Positions 10,850-23,082 of a stretch of 64,000 nucleotides of DNA are shown here, piece after piece. A program made the translations under genes and the position numbers. The stretch spans positions 7,144,607-7,208,606 of the forward strand of contig NC_060258.1 of NCBI RefSeq assembly GCF_921293095.1. The letters run 5' to 3'. This stretch comes from Ischnura elegans (lineage: Eukaryota; Arthropoda; Insecta; Odonata; Coenagrionidae). How positions within the stretch are numbered: the first letter of the stretch is position 1; every line of letters begins with the position of its first letter. The notes beneath the pieces were generated by a model, which saw nothing but the letters and a program-made list of their open reading frames with translations, did not search any database and was not told the origin of the DNA.

Positions 10850-12539
10850 GGAGGAGAGGATGCTGGAGGCATTTTGTTGCATTTTTTTACGCAGGCTCTC
10901 GGTGGCAAAGAACGTACGTATCAATGAGCGACGATGTTGCCACCACACGGCATTACAAAGATCGCGGAAGTGACAAGTGACAGTGATTTTACGGGAATTT
11001 TCCATTTCCTTTCCCTATGGCGCTTGATGTTCGTAGGTCTCACTCATAGCGTGATCGTACTGGTACCGCAGTCCCACCCAGTTGTAGCATCCTCTTTTTT
11101 CGCAATCCTAAATTCAGTCCTTCCAGGTCCCACTCTGGACTTTGAAATTTACAATAAATACTTAATCAACCATCTTGAGTTTAAAAAGTATTTCTCGTCG
11201 GATTTTGGTCAAAATAATTTTAAACCTTTCGAAATATCCTAATAATTATTAAAGTAGAGTTTCTGTGTGATTAAATTTCAAGTTTCTAAAATATTTCATG
11301 ATTTTTGTTCGCAATACACCCAGGACACACATTGAAAAAGATCCATCTTAAGTAAAGAAAATATTTCTCGTCGCATTTTAATCTGAATACTTTGAAAACG
11401 TTTGCAATATCCTAATAATTACTCAAGTAGGGTTTCAGTGCGATTTATTTTCAAGTTTCGAAAATATTTTATGATTTTTGTTTACCATAAACCAAGGACA
11501 CCCATTCAAAAAGAACCATCTTGAGTTTAAAAAGTATTTATCGTCGGATTTTGGTCAGAATACTTTTAAGACGTTTGCGATATTACGAAAATTATTTAAA
11601 TAAATTTTAAGTGTGATTTAGGTTCAAGTTTCGAAAATATTTCATGATTTGTGGTTGCCATACACCCAGGACAAACATTCAAAAGGAACCATCTTGAGTT
11701 AAAGAAGTATTCTCTCCTCGGGTTTTGAACAGAATACTTTAAAAAAATTTGCAGTATCCTAATTATTATGTAAGAGGAGTTTCAATGTGATTAAGTTTAA
11801 AGTTTCGAAAATATTTCATGATTTGTGTTTGCCATACACCCAGGACACACATTCAAAAAGAACCATCTTGGGGAAAAAAGGTATTTCTCGTTGGATTGTG
11901 ATCAGAATGCTTTCAAAACCTACGAAATATCCTAATAATTATTTAAGTAGAGTTTCATTGTGAATGAGCCTCAAGTTTCAAGAAAATATTTCATGATTTG
12001 TGGTTGTCATGCACCCAAGAAAGAATTCAAAATCGGCCAACCGGTGTTATATAATATTTCTCATCGGATTTTGGTCAGATTACTTTTAAAACGTTTGAAA
12101 TAACTCAGTTGTGTTACTGTGACAGAATTTCAACTTCGGGAAATATCCTAGGATTTTTGGTTGCATTCCACCCAGGAAACACCTTTCAAAATCAGAAAGA
12201 TTTTGTTGGTTCATTAAGAATTTAAAATAGTTATGTAGATTTTCTGTGCGACTGATTTACAACTTTTAAAAATATTGTAGTACTTGTTGATGGCGTACAC
12301 CTAGAAGAACTTTCAACGGGAACATTCTACCTTAGGAACTGTCTTATCAGGCGATTTCGACCAGAAAGTTTTGTAAAGAACGCGTCGAGAGTATATTCGA
12401 ATAACCCTAACCACTTCTTTCTCGATAAATGATTGTTTTGCGTATTAAGTTCTTATTATCATCACCTGCAGTTATGGAAAGTCACCACAGGGGTTCCGTG
12501 TTTGAAAAGACCACGTTAATTATCAGACGTTTTGAACGG

Positions 12540-12610
12540 GGGGCGGTAGAGTAGTGGTTAGCGTGTTGGATTCCCACGCGGGGATCCCGGGTTCGATTCC
12601 CGGCCGCGGC
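12540..12610 (+). repeat. tRNA-Gly-like sequence, satellite unit 5
   Basis: Fourth copy. Box B GGTTCGATTCC and TTCCCACGC are intact. Box A carries a change (TAGAGTAGTGG). Confidence 0.6.
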
Positions 12611-12707
12611 CGTCGGAAAAAATGCGAAAAATTAGGGCGTTAAGATTGGGTTCGTTAGAGTCAGGTCGATCAGAACGAATGTCGGTTAGGTAGTCTCAGG
12701 TGCCTCC

Positions 12708-12797
12708 AGTGTTCAGTGGCCGGGTGCGAACCCGGGTCCCTGAGTTGACACCTTTTCCCCTCGGGGACCCGGGTTCTCATCCCAGCCACTGAACACT
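12708..12797. repeat. Large inverted repeat, unit 5
   Basis: Third copy of the hairpin: left arm 12708-12739, right arm 12765-12797, with a few mismatches in the right arm. It is followed by the same spacer as in units 1 and 4. Confidence 0.75.
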
Positions 12798-14320
12798 GGA
12801 GGCACCTGGAGGAGGCTGGAGGCATTTTGTTGCATTTTTTTACGCAGGCTCTCGGTGGCAAAGAACGTACGTATCGATGAGCGACGACGTTGCCACCACA
12901 CGGCATTCGATGGAGTTACAAAGATCGCGGAAGTGACAAGTGAGAGTGATTTTACGGGAATTTTCCTTTTCCTTTCCCTACAGCGCTTGATATTCGTAGG
13001 TCTCATTCATAGCGTGATCGTATTGGTACCGCAGTCCCACCCATTTGTAGCATCCTCTTTTTTTGCGATCCTAAATTCAGTCCTTCCAGGTCAGAAACTG
13101 GACTTTGAAATTTACAATAAATACTTTATCAACCATCTTGAGTTTAAAAAGTATGTTGTCGGATTTTGGTCAAAATACTTTTAAACCGTTCGAAATATTT
13201 TAATTATTATTAAAGTAGAGTATTTGAGTGATTTAATTTCATGTTTCGAAAATATTTCATGATTTTTGTTCGCAATACACCCAGGACACACATTGAAAAA
13301 GATCCATCTTAAGTAATGTAAATATTTCTCGTCGGATTTTAATCAGAATACTTTGAAAACGTTTGCAATATCCTAATAAATATTCAAGTAGGGTTTGAGT
13401 GCGATTAATTTTCAATTTTCGAAAATATTTTATGATTTTTGTTTTCCATACACCCAGGACACCAATTCAAAAAGAACCATCTTGAGTTTAAAAAGTATTT
13501 GTCGTCGGATTTTTGTCAGAATTCTTTTAAAATGTTTGAAATATAACAATAAATATTTAAGTTGAGTTAAGGTGTGATTAAGGTTCAAGTTTCGAAAATA
13601 TTTAATGAATTGTGGTTGCCATACACCCAGGACACATTCAAAAGGAACCATCTTGAGATAAAGAAGTATTCTCTCCTCGGTTTTCGATCAGAATACTTTT
13701 AAAACATTTGCAGTATCCTAGTTATTATGTAAGAGGAGTTTCAATGTGATTAAGTTTCAAGTTTCGAAAATATTTTAATGATTTGTGTTTGCCATACACC
13801 CAGGACACACATTCAAAAAGAACCATCTTGCTAAAAAAAGGTATCTCTCGTTGGATTTTGATCAGAATGCTTTCAAAACGTACGAAATATCCTAATAATT
13901 ATTTAAGTAGAGTTTCATTGTGAATGAGCCTCAAGTTTCAAGAAAATATTTCATGATTTGTGGTTGTCATGCACCCAATAAAGAATTCAAAATCAGCCAA
14001 CCGGTGTTAAATATTATTTCTCATCGGATTTTGGTCAGATTACTTTTAAAACGTTTGAAATGACTCAGTAGAGTGTTATTGTGACAGAATTTCAACTTCG
14101 GGAGATATCGTAGGATTTTTGGTTGCATTCCACCCAGGAAACACCTTTCAAAATCAGAAAGATTTTGTTCGTATGCGTGATTAAATGTTCTTTAAGAATT
14201 GAAAATAGTTATGTAGATTTTCTGTGCATACAGTTTCTTCTCCTGACCTTCCTTATTATTACAACAATGTAGTGTTTTGATCTTGGAGTATAGGTCATGA
14301 TTTAAATTAAATACACATTT

Positions 14321-14357
14321 GGCCAACGTTTCTGAGATGTATTCTCCTTCCTCAGGG
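14321..14357 (-). ncRNA. Hammerhead-like tail motif, degenerate
   Basis: On the minus strand a CTGAGGA box is followed by a short insert and then CAGAAACGTTGG. This matches the CTGANGA...GAAACGT layout of the hammerhead-type motifs reported in Penelope-like element terminal repeats. The central stem is weak, so activity is doubtful. Confidence 0.4.
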
Positions 14358-14619
14358 CTCTTAATTATAATGAATGTTTACAAAGAAAATAAAGAAAATA
14401 AATAAATTAAGTGGTTACAAAAATTTTGAATACAATTGTGCAGTACAAATTCATTGGTAAATTAAAAATTGTGAACAGAATTAAACAACATACCTGTGAT
14501 AGAAAATTTTCGTTACTAGGCTAATCATGGTTACTAATAAATATTGATTCATTTTTTAACAAATGGTATCTAAATCATACTAAACAATTCTAATTTCGAT
14601 GAATTAAATAATAATAAAT

Positions 14620-15039
14620 TTAACTTAGGTGTTCGATGTCCGATCTTTTATTGCAACTGTTATTTGATTTTGATATGTAAAACATTTCTTTAAATAATCT
14701 TTTCTTAAAATTGGTTTCTATGTCTAAAATTTGGGTGTTCTCGAAATCAAAATGATGGCTATAGTCTAGACTGTGATTTGCAAGAGCAGAAAGAGTGATT
14801 TTATTTTTTATTGATGATTTGTGCTGGGATATTCGGTTTTTTAAATATTGAGAAGTTTGACCAATGTAACAACTATCACAATCGAGGCATGGTATGTGGT
14901 ATATTATGTTACTTTTTAGTTTTTTTGGGGTTTCTGATTTTATTTTTGTGTACAGAAGTCTGCTTTGCGTGTTAGAAATTTTGTGTGCAATTTTATAAAA
15001 TATTATTTTATTAAATTTATTTTTTATTTCAAAAAATTA
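14620..15039 (-). CDS. GIY-YIG endonuclease domain of a Penelope-like element (partial)
   Basis: Reading the minus strand from the truncation point gives about 139 codons without a stop, ending at TAA (14620-14622). The protein contains IIYHIPCLDCDSCYIGQTS, the Cys-containing GIY-YIG entry typical of Penelope-like elements. Downstream come the expected KNRISQHK (Arg/His) region and an ALANHSLDYSHHFDF block. It lacks a start codon and the whole reverse transcriptase because the copy is 5'-truncated. The absence of frameshifts suggests a young or constrained copy. In the full element this nuclease nicks DNA at the target. Confidence 0.82.
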
Positions 15040-15040
15040 G

Positions 15041-15052
15041 GCCAACGGCCAT
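15041..15052 (+). rRNA. 5S rRNA gene fragment, nt 1-12
   Basis: GCCAACGGCCAT matches the start of arthropod 5S rRNA. It is immediately followed by LINE element 1. The gene continues at 20442 and 30134, so this is the first of three pieces of one split gene. The upstream spacer has been replaced by the Penelope-like element. Confidence 0.82.
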
Positions 15053-15438
15053 CCCTCGAGAGCGGACGTGTTTTGGCTGCGCTCCCGGGAAGCCCGACCG
15101 CCTGAACTCTCCCGGCCGATAAGGCCGCTCCGACCGCCGATCTCGGTTCGCCGGCGATCGGCACTTGTTTTTTTCCGAACGTGTTTTGACGAACTCTTCA
15201 ACATGTGATTTTGGCGTTGTGTTTTTGTGTCGAGGTGCTGACGGACGTTTCGTGTGACTGTTTTTTTCCTTTTTTGTGCTATTTCCACAAGAAGTGTGTT
15301 TCTTTTTTCACGTGCTCGGTGAGTGGCAGAGGGTGCCACTCTTCCTGCCTGCGCGCAGTCTGCGCCGGGCAGGGCTACTGACCGCACCTGTGTTTTCTAC
15401 AAGTGTTTCTGCCCCCCCCCCAAAGTTCCATACGCACC

Positions 15439-16833
15439 ATGGAGGTGCAAAGAGTCAACACCCTTGTTATCGCTACCGATGACAAGAGTCGCTTTCCAAC
15501 GCCGCTAGAGGTCCACCTCTTCGTGAGGAGTACATTGGGCCTCGCGGCTGAGAAGTCGTCGGCGTACAAATCGCCTTTAATCGAAGGATTATTTACTTGA
15601 AGTTGAAGGATGACGCAACCCTCAAAAGAATTCTGGAGAAGAGAACCAGGACGCTGCCCTTCCCTACGAACGCGGCGCGCGTCATGGACGCCACAATTGA
15701 CTCGGCGGAGGAGGCACCGGTCCTAGTGAAGGTAATGTGCCTCCCGCTTGAAATGCCTATCTCGGCGGTTATCGAGGAATTAAAGAGATTTGGTGACGTA
15801 AAGGCCTGCTGGGAGGGAGTATGGCGGGGAAAGGATGTCCTTTCGGGCACAAAAACAGGCACATTTTTCGCTAAGGTCGCTGTAAAGACGAACATCCCGT
15901 CTTACTTAGGCATCCGTGGGAACCGGGCCCTCGTATTATAGGAAGGACAAAAGAAGACGTGCGCCCGGTGCCACGAAGAAGGTCATCTCCGGCGCAATTG
16001 CCCGCGAAATGACATCGGCCGCCGTTTTGCGGACGTCGCGGGAGCCGCAACTGCCGCCCCTGCCGAGGACGAGGAACTAGTTGCCGACATTGCCGGCCAG
16101 CTGGCCCTCATGGAGGATGACCCAGCTGTTTCCGGTGCCCTGCCCTCCAAACGACCCCCTTCCCCCTCTGCTATTGTCCCCGAGAGTGCCGCTGATTTTG
16201 CTAAGAAACAAAAGACGCACGACGGCACTGGCGACGGGACCTATTCGGCACCAGCCGGAAAGTTCCCCCCCCCCTCCCCCAACGCGTGAAGGCCCCGGCC
16301 AGGGAAGAAAGGCAGCACATTGTGGCTTCCGTGACCGTGGGCCCCCCCCCCCCGAAGAATCCGCCTCGGACGACGAGGCAGTGGAAATTTCCGCTGCCAC
16401 GGCCGTAGACGACACCGACTACGCCATCAAGGACAGCCCTTCTCAAATGGCAAGTGAACCAATTGAAATAAGCCTGGTTTCTTCCCCAACCTCGTCCGTG
16501 GCTTCCCTTTCCCCCCACCCCTCCCTCTCAGACCTCTCCCACATCAGCGAGAGTGCCCCCATCCCTTCCCCCACCCCCACCACCCAGGATGGGACGACGG
16601 TGGCCGACGAGACCGCCCCTTCCACTTCCAAGGCGGCCGACCCTCCCAGCGGGGGGGTAAGTGGCAGCGAGGCGGAGACGACGCCTGAACACAGCGGGAG
16701 TGACGAGCCGACAAGCGACGCAGCGGAGACTTCCTCACGCCGCAGCCGCTCGCGATCGGGGTCCGCAAAAAGAAGATCGCGGCGAAAGAAAATGACGATC
16801 GCGCTCCGCAGCATGCCTGTTGACAGTTCGTAA
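15439..16833 (+). pseudogene. Element 1a ORF1: RNA-binding protein with zinc knuckle, broken
   Basis: The start ATGGAGGTGCAA lies in ACC-ATG-G context. Comparison with the copy at 40317 shows a one-base deletion near 15550, a TAC-to-TAG nonsense change at 15939-15941, and a further frame change near the C-run at ~16262. Intact features are an RRM-like region with VKVMCLPLEMP, a CCHC zinc knuckle (CARCHEEGHLRRNC) and a low-complexity Ser/Pro-rich tail ending in an Arg/Ser-rich basic stretch near 16740-16790. In LINEs this protein binds the element RNA. Confidence 0.82.
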
Positions 16834-16858
16834 GTGTACTTGCCCACTGGCTTCCACA

Positions 16859-19800
16859 ATGATCTTTTTAACTCTAAATATTGCGGGGGTCCTTAACCCC
16901 CTTAAGATAAGCGTCATTATAAATTTTTTTAAATTTCATAATGTTGACGTTGCATGTTTACAGGAAACCATGGAGGGGGTGATCTGGCCTGACCCCCTCT
17001 ACCGGTCCTTCACCAATTGTGATGGGCCGGGCCGTGGCACAACTATTTTAGTTAAGACCGGCATTCCGGTTAGTAGTGTAAGATTCCACCCCTCAGGGAG
17101 AATTACTTCCCTGCGTGTTTTAGATGTCCATGTGGTAAACGTCTACGCTCCCGCACATGTTGAGCGGAGGGTGGACAGGGATATATTTTTAAATGAAACA
17201 CTGTTGCCATATTTGCATGTTTTTACAGGGAAAGCCATCCTCGCGGGGGATTTTAATTGTATTTATCGCGGGGAGGATCGCGAGTCTTCCCGGGGGAGGG
17301 TGGAGCCTCCGAGCCGGGCTTTTAAAGTTCTTATTGATTCCGTGTGTTAAACGGATACTTTTTTAGATTTTAATTCCGCCACCGTGCCTTTTACACGCAC
17401 GGGCCCAACCTCGAGATCGAGAATAGATTTTCTGTTTTTATCTAAAGCCCTGAAATCCCTTCCCAGAACCCCTAATTTATTGCCGGTGTCCATTTCGGAC
17501 CACTGTGCCCTTTCCCTTGACCTCTCCCTTCCCCTCCCCCCCCCTAACCCCGTCACCCCCACCTCCCGTTCTTGGTGCTTCGACACTCGTCTCCTGGAGG
17601 TGAGCGAGTGTCGCGAGGAAATCCGGGCGAAGGTCGCTCAGCTGGCTGACGCCTTCGACCCGGATAGTGATGTTGTGAAATGGTGGGAGGATGTTTTTAA
17701 GCCCAAAGTTATTTTAATGCTGCGCAACATCACGAGGCAGTGGCTAAAGGCCAAACAAAGGACGATTACTTTTTATCGTCAGGCACTCAAGGAGTTGATC
17801 CTTACTGACCAGAGGCCCAGTAATTTCTATGCTATGCTGCGTGAACTAAAGAAAATCATTCTAAATCACGAGCTTGAGCGCTACTCCCCTCGCTTGTGGC
17901 AGAGGGAGTTGGAGCGAGATGGGTGGGGCCCTCTCACTCTTTCTGAGTTGAAACGAGTCATTAAAATCAAAAACAGAGCCGCCACTGCCTCTATTAAGCG
18001 GCTTCTGCCTGAGGCAGAGAACCATTTTAAACGCACCTACGACCGCTACCCTGCCTGGAGTGAGGAGCTTTGCCCCCCACTCCCTGTCCTGCCCACCCTC
18101 ACAGAAAGAGACTCTCTCGAGCTCGAGAGCGCGATCCAAGGGGAGGAGGTGGAGCTGGTTCTTCGCTCCCTCCCCAAGGGTAAGTCACCCGGCTCGGACG
18201 GCTTGCCGTATGAGTTTTATTCTGCATGCTGGGATATTTTATCACCCGTGTTGACGCGGATTTTTAATGTTTTTTATCTGTCCGGCGGCGAGTTGGCTCC
18301 AAGTCAGCGGACCGCCGTGATTACTTTGTTGCCAAAGACTGATCGGCCTAAGTCGTGTAACGATCTGCGGCCGATCGCCCTCCTTAACTGTGATGTTAAA
18401 ATTTTTAATCGCATTTTAAAATCTAGATTCTCGGCCGTTGCCGATTTGATTTTACACAAATCCCAGTATGCGGTATCTAGTTTAAGAAGCATCCTGGATG
18501 CAACGGCTTTGTTACGAGATCTTTTAATCACGCCAACCCATGACCGTTTTTTTGCAGTTTTAGCTATTGATCTCAGCAAAGCCTTTGATTTTATTAGAAT
18601 CGAGTTTATTTTAACTGTCTTGAAACGGATGGCTTTTCCGGAGGTTTTTATTCAAACTATTAATTTATTGTACACTGACGCCACTGCCTGTCTTCGGGTT
18701 GGGGGAGGGTTTTCTGGGCCCTTTCCAATAAGGAATTCAGTCCGTCAGGGGTGCCCCCTGTCCATGGTCCTCTTCGCGGTGGCCATGGACCCTCTAATTA
18801 GAGGATTACAGCTGGCGGGGATTGGAGTTGAGCGCTTCGGCTCGACTTATACCGGGATTGTGTACGCCGATGACATTACTCTTTTCATCCACAGACACGA
18901 ACAGATGGAAACTGCTCGTGAAGTAATTGAGGCGTACACGGCGGGGGGAGTGGTTATTAACCACGCCAAGAGCAAGGTGATAGTCTTGCAGGGGACACCC
19001 CCGCCTAATCCCTGCTGGGAGGTGACGCAGGACCCAGTCAAGATCCTAGGTATATGGTGGGAGAAATCAGTTCCCGCCATGCTCGACCGTAATTGGGGAG
19101 AGGTCCTTAAGACCATAAGATTTAATGTGGGTAAATATACTTGTGTTTCCCTGCCCCTGACGGCGAGGGTTAGAATCATAAATACTTTGATTTATCCCAA
19201 GATTTGGTATGTGGCACACACTTTCCCATTGACACGAATACACCACGCACAACTGATTAAACACACAAACAATATGATATGGCATAAAATGCCGCGTAAA
19301 GTTAGACGGCAACAGTTGTATCTTACTCGGAGTAAGGGGGGGCTTGACCTAATTAATGCCGACTTAAAATCGCGGGTTATCTTTTGTAAGATAACTTTCA
19401 GGGTTCTGGGTGGGGACTCGCCGGAGAGGAGTGCGTTGTTGAAGGCCGCTTGGGCCGCCGGCAGCGCCGCCTCGCACGAGTTTAAAAGATCGCTCGCATC
19501 AGCGCGGGCGATCGCCGATCTTGTTCGCCCGGGCGAGGCATTCCAAGTCAAGCGTTTGTACGCGAGGGTTTTAGGGGAAGGGGAGGGAGGCCCTGCGCCC
19601 CCCTCCACCAACTCGTGGAGGAACTGGGCGGCATGTGGGGTGGAAGAGAGGGTGGCAAGCGCGATGTTCGGCGTGATTGCGGGCCTTCTGCCCACAAGGG
19701 TTAATCTATTTAATATGAAGGTTGCCACCTCGCCTCTCTGCCCTGCATGTAACCACATGGACGACCTGCCACACCATGTCCTCGGCTGTGGAGATAGTCC

Positions 19801-20095
19801 GAGGGCATGGAAGGCAATTAAATCGATTTTATTTTTTTTAGATTCCTTTGGAAGTTGTGCCCGGCTGGATGATTTTAATCTAATGACGCTTAATTTTAAA
19901 CTCTTTCCTTCCTTCAAAAACTATGTTCTTTCGGCCATAATAAGTAAATTCATCTTTCTTCTTCTTAATAAAAAGCCAGTGGGTAAAGGCCTTTTGGGCT
20001 TCGTCACTACGGCGTCGTTTGCGGGCGCTCCACCGCACTTCCGGAATTTCCTTAAGGAAATATTTCTGGAAGTTGTTGAGTTCGACCCCGGCTAG
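16859..20095 (+). pseudogene. Element 1a ORF2: APE endonuclease and reverse transcriptase, one nonsense codon
   Basis: The ATG at 16859 starts a frame of 1079 codons interrupted only by TAA at 17348-17350. The N-terminal APE-type endonuclease shows LTLNIAGVLNPLK, a CLQET block, AGDFNCIY and a C-terminal SDHCALS. The reverse transcriptase has SPGSDGLPYEFY, LRPIALLN, DLSKAFD, SVRQGCPLS and the catalytic YADD at 18863-18874. The C terminus has a CPAC...HHVLGC zinc motif (~19739-19790) and KILGIWW-type thumb features. The overall pattern fits the Tx1 clade, which includes elements specific for RNA genes. ORF2 follows ORF1 after 25 bases. Confidence 0.88.
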
Positions 20096-20441
20096 GCTGC
20101 CAACAAAAAAAAAAAAAAAAGTGTGTGAGTTTCTACCCCATTCCAGAAAAAAAAATAATAAACAAGTGAAATGACATTGACTTTTTCATCCTAGAAGATA
20201 TGGGCCTGATATGTTTTTTCACTTTTTGTCCTCACATTAAGCACCCCAATGCCGTTTGGGGTTCATAGCAAGTTTGCCCATTTATTTTTTATGTCCTTTC
20301 AAATAACTTTCTCAATTTCTTTGTATTTTCTTTGGCCAGAGATGCCTTTTTATTTTATTTTTTATTGCTTTTCTTTCATTTTCTAAAGTGTTTTGAAATT
20401 TGTTGTACTCTGTGAATTATGACTAATAAAACCTTGTGAAT

Positions 20442-20458
20442 CATACCACGTTGAATAC
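20442..20458 (+). rRNA. 5S rRNA gene fragment, nt ~10-26
   Basis: CATACCACGTTGAATAC continues 5S exactly from the site interrupted by element 1, with CAT duplicated. It is followed directly by element 2. Confidence 0.85.
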
Positions 20459-20736
20459 GCGAGGCGAGAGGACGTATAGAGAGAGAGCTCCCGATCGTGT
20501 TTTGTTTTTCGTGGATTTCGGCGACCGGTCTAAGCCCCGGCGATCGTACCCGCGATCGCCGGGAGCCGTGAACTCAGGCTCCCGTAAAAACTGGTTTCCC
20601 CAGGAGTGGGAGGCGACAGCCGAGTGGAGGGAGGGAAGGGGAGGGAGTGAGACGAGAATTGCGACTCGTGCGCGTTCTCAATTTTGTTTGAAATTTCATA
20701 TTTCTTCGAATTTAGTGACAAATTGGATTTAGTATA

Positions 20737-22187
20737 ATGGAATATCCAAAAGTGAACACCCTCGTGTTGGAATTCAACCGGAATGAAGACGCCCCTGGAC
20801 CCCTGGAGATCCACGCTTTTATAAAGACGGAGCTCGGGATCCAAAACAACGAAGCAGTAGGGGTAATAATAACGAATCAAAGAAGGACCATTTTTGTGAA
20901 AGTAAAAACGGAAGAAAAAATGGAGGAGGTGCTAAGAGGAGGTACTTGGAGGACCTGGAAAAACCATAAAGTGCTGGTCACTTCGGCCAGCAAAAAGACC
21001 ACAATTGTAAAAGTCCATTTGTTAAACCTGGAGGTGCCCAAAGAAGAGGTCGTAAAGGCTCTAGAGCCTTATGGCAAAATTATAGACTACCAAATGAATA
21101 GATGGGTGGGGCCGAACACCCTGGAGGGTACCTTCACAGGGGGCAGAAGTATTAAGATGGAGTTGGAGAAGGACATTCCATCGTACATCCAAGTAGCAAA
21201 GTACCGAGCGGCTATATTTTACACCGGTCAAAAACCAACATGCTCGCGATGCGGAGATACGGGACATATGAGGATAGCATGCCCCTTGCTACTCACCAGG
21301 GGCAGACAATCCTATGCCCGGACTCTACGAGGAGAGGAGATGATGGTAGAGGACACGAATGTCGGCAGAGAGCAGACCGAAATAGAAGAGGAGGTTACGA
21401 GGGGAGCGGAAAACGACTTAGAAAATCTGGGGGGGAGTGAAATTGCCAGCACCTCGACGGGTGAGACATCGCAGGCCCAGGGGGGAGAAAAAAAGGGGGA
21501 AGCGACGAAACCCAAGAGGTGAGGGACCAGAGCAGCCCGAAAGAAACGCAAGAAGAGAAAACAAAGGAACAACGAGGAGATGAGAATACCTCGGAGAATA
21601 CGGTTGGCAACAGTGCCGAGAGGATTTCCGTTTCGCCTCAGAAGAAAAGGGGAAGTCGAGGGGGACAAAAACATAGACGTAAATCTACAGGTGAGGGGGG
21701 CTCCTCAGAAGACAACACCGGAGGAGAAAAGAAAACGGAGTCTCCTCCCCCGGAGGCGAACCCGACCCAAACAAAGGACCTTAACACTGGTGACAACGAA
21801 TAAAAAATATCTCAGTGTCAATCGCCGACCAAAACTGACGACGAAGATGATCTGATGGTAATAGAAAACCCGGACACTGGAAGCATGTGCCTTGAACAGC
21901 CCGTGGGGTCACGCTCCCCGGATTGGATGTCCATGATAGAGATCAGACCAAGTTGTACCGGCAGTGGTAGTTTTGTTTTAGCCCCTGATCCCTTTACCCT
22001 GAAGACTACCCCTACACAAAGTGAGGAAAGTGATGTAGAAAGACCAGGGAGGTCGAGATCGACAGTAAGGAGCAAAAGTTCAAAGACACGTGAAAGATCC
22101 CTGCAGGACGGAAAAGCACAAATTGCAAAACGGAAAAAAGAACAACAATATAATGAGGGGAGGGCGAATTTATTCAAAGACACCTAA
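20737..22187 (+). pseudogene. Element 2 ORF1: zinc-knuckle RNA-binding protein, broken
   Basis: Starts at ATGGAATATCCA. The first frame runs 261 codons to 21522. An RRM-like region lies at residues ~85-145 and a CCHC knuckle at C169, C172, H177 and C182. The frame then shifts near 21510-21520 and continues in another frame to 22187 with one TAA at 21801-21803. The tail is highly charged (Glu/Lys/Arg), like element 1 ORF1. The domain order matches elements 1 and 3, but the sequence is clearly diverged. A further open stretch to 22617 might be a shifted C-terminal extension; I cannot decide. Confidence 0.8.
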
Positions 22188-22801
22188 GATAAACTTTTCT
22201 ATTTCAGATTGTAGCAGTATGTTCTGCAGAAACGAGCAACACGACATCGATTTCGGGAAGCAGCCAACAAGAAATCCAGTCTCAACACCCAAAGGTTGGC
22301 AGCCCGTGCTGCTGAGTACGGAGAGGCAGGCAGTAAGGGCTATTTTTAGCCCCAGCGCTCGAGTTTCACCGTTAGCTGACCTACTTACGGGCGACGGAAC
22401 CTGTTTCCCGGCCGCCAGCCGGCTGGAAGGCTCCCGCAGCATATACGCAGACATCGAGACGAACCAAAGGCAAGGCAAGGGAAAGAATCTGTTTTTTTAT
22501 AAGCTGCATAGATTCTCATATGTTAGAAATTTTTTTTGTTTTCATTTCACATATGTGCTTGAAAGGGAAACTGCATGGACATTTACAAGGAAAAAATTTG
22601 GTTTAAACCAAGCATGATATTTGGATTTCTGCTTAATTTTGATCAGGAGTGTTTATGTCATGATTTTTGCGCCATGATTTTTGCATTGCTGGTTTGGGGC
22701 AGCATTGTGTATTTATTAACTGTTTGATACAAATACGCAAAGGGCATGGGTATTGCTGGAGGCAAGCCACATAAACCAAAGATGCCATCGGAATGTCAAC
22801 T

Positions 22802-22882
22802 GAGAAAGTGGCTTAGTGGTAAAGAGCTTGGTTGCGGTGCGGACGGAGCCAAGCTGAGAGGGTCTTCGAACCCCGCGGCCGG
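22802..22882 (+). repeat. tRNA-like sequence 1 between ORF1 and ORF2 of element 2
   Basis: Box A-like TGGCTTAGTGG and a box B-like GGTCTTCGAACCCC are about 50 bases apart. A related copy is at 23083. No matching acceptor stem was found, so this is not a functional tRNA gene. Confidence 0.5.
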
Positions 22883-23082
22883 AAACTTGATTGAAACATT
22901 ATTATTTTATACTGCTCATGTTAATCAAGTGTATCTACATCATGAATTTTGCAATAATGTCTTTAAGAAATATTTGGTAATAGGGTATTGTTTGTTACAA
23001 GTACGCAAAAGAAAACACAAAAGACAGGGGTGTCTACTTAAAAGAGACTTTATAAATCTAAAATATACATCCCGATGTAAAC

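Larger units (their letters stand above)
1440..14228. repeat. Satellite array: ~175-bp monomers in 1.7-2.4 kb higher-order units
   Basis: Diverged monomers of about 170-178 bp follow one another, marked by a recurring CCATCTTGAG-type start, a TCAAGTTTCGAAAATATTTCATGATTT-like middle and CATACACCCAGGACAC near the end. Examples of starts are 1477, 1648, 1820, 1992, 3438, 5574, 11345 and 13305. Groups of about six to eight monomers are followed by a ~600-bp non-monomeric block with a tRNA-like sequence, and usually an inverted repeat and a ~310-bp spacer. tRNA-like positions (2687, 5098, 10593, 12540) give units of about 2.4 kb, 1.7 kb after removing the LTR element, and 1.95 kb. The array is interrupted by the LTR retrotransposon at 6700-10500 and ends where a Penelope-like element begins. 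The monomer size and hierarchy resemble centromeric or pericentromeric satellite, but that role is only inferred. Confidence 0.85.
14229..15040 (-). mobile_element. Penelope-like element, 3' part (5'-truncated)
   Basis: On the minus strand this contains an open frame with a GIY-YIG nuclease domain, then about 390 bp of AT-rich 3' sequence ending in the satellite at 14228. The 5' end is truncated and abuts nt 1 of the 5S rRNA gene at 15041. A tail motif of the type seen in Penelope-like elements is at 14321-14357. Confidence 0.8.
15053..20441 (+). mobile_element. Element 1a: full-length Tx1-like LINE inserted after 5S nt 12
   Basis: The element lies between 5S nt 1-12 and the next piece of 5S (20442-20458), with CAT repeated at the junction. 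It has a GC-rich 5' UTR (15053-15438), ORF1 (15439-16833), ORF2 (16859-20095) and a 3' UTR ending near AATAAA (20425-20430). An A-run lies at 20105-20120. A second copy of its first 1.19 kb is at 39935, after the same 5S position. Both ORFs are broken by few changes, so the copy is dead but not old. Confidence 0.85.

Noticed and set aside
20436-20732. A 98-codon frame at the start of element 2
   Set aside because: It begins inside the 5S fragment and covers the 5' UTR. ORF1 starts at 20737 with the family-typical N terminus.
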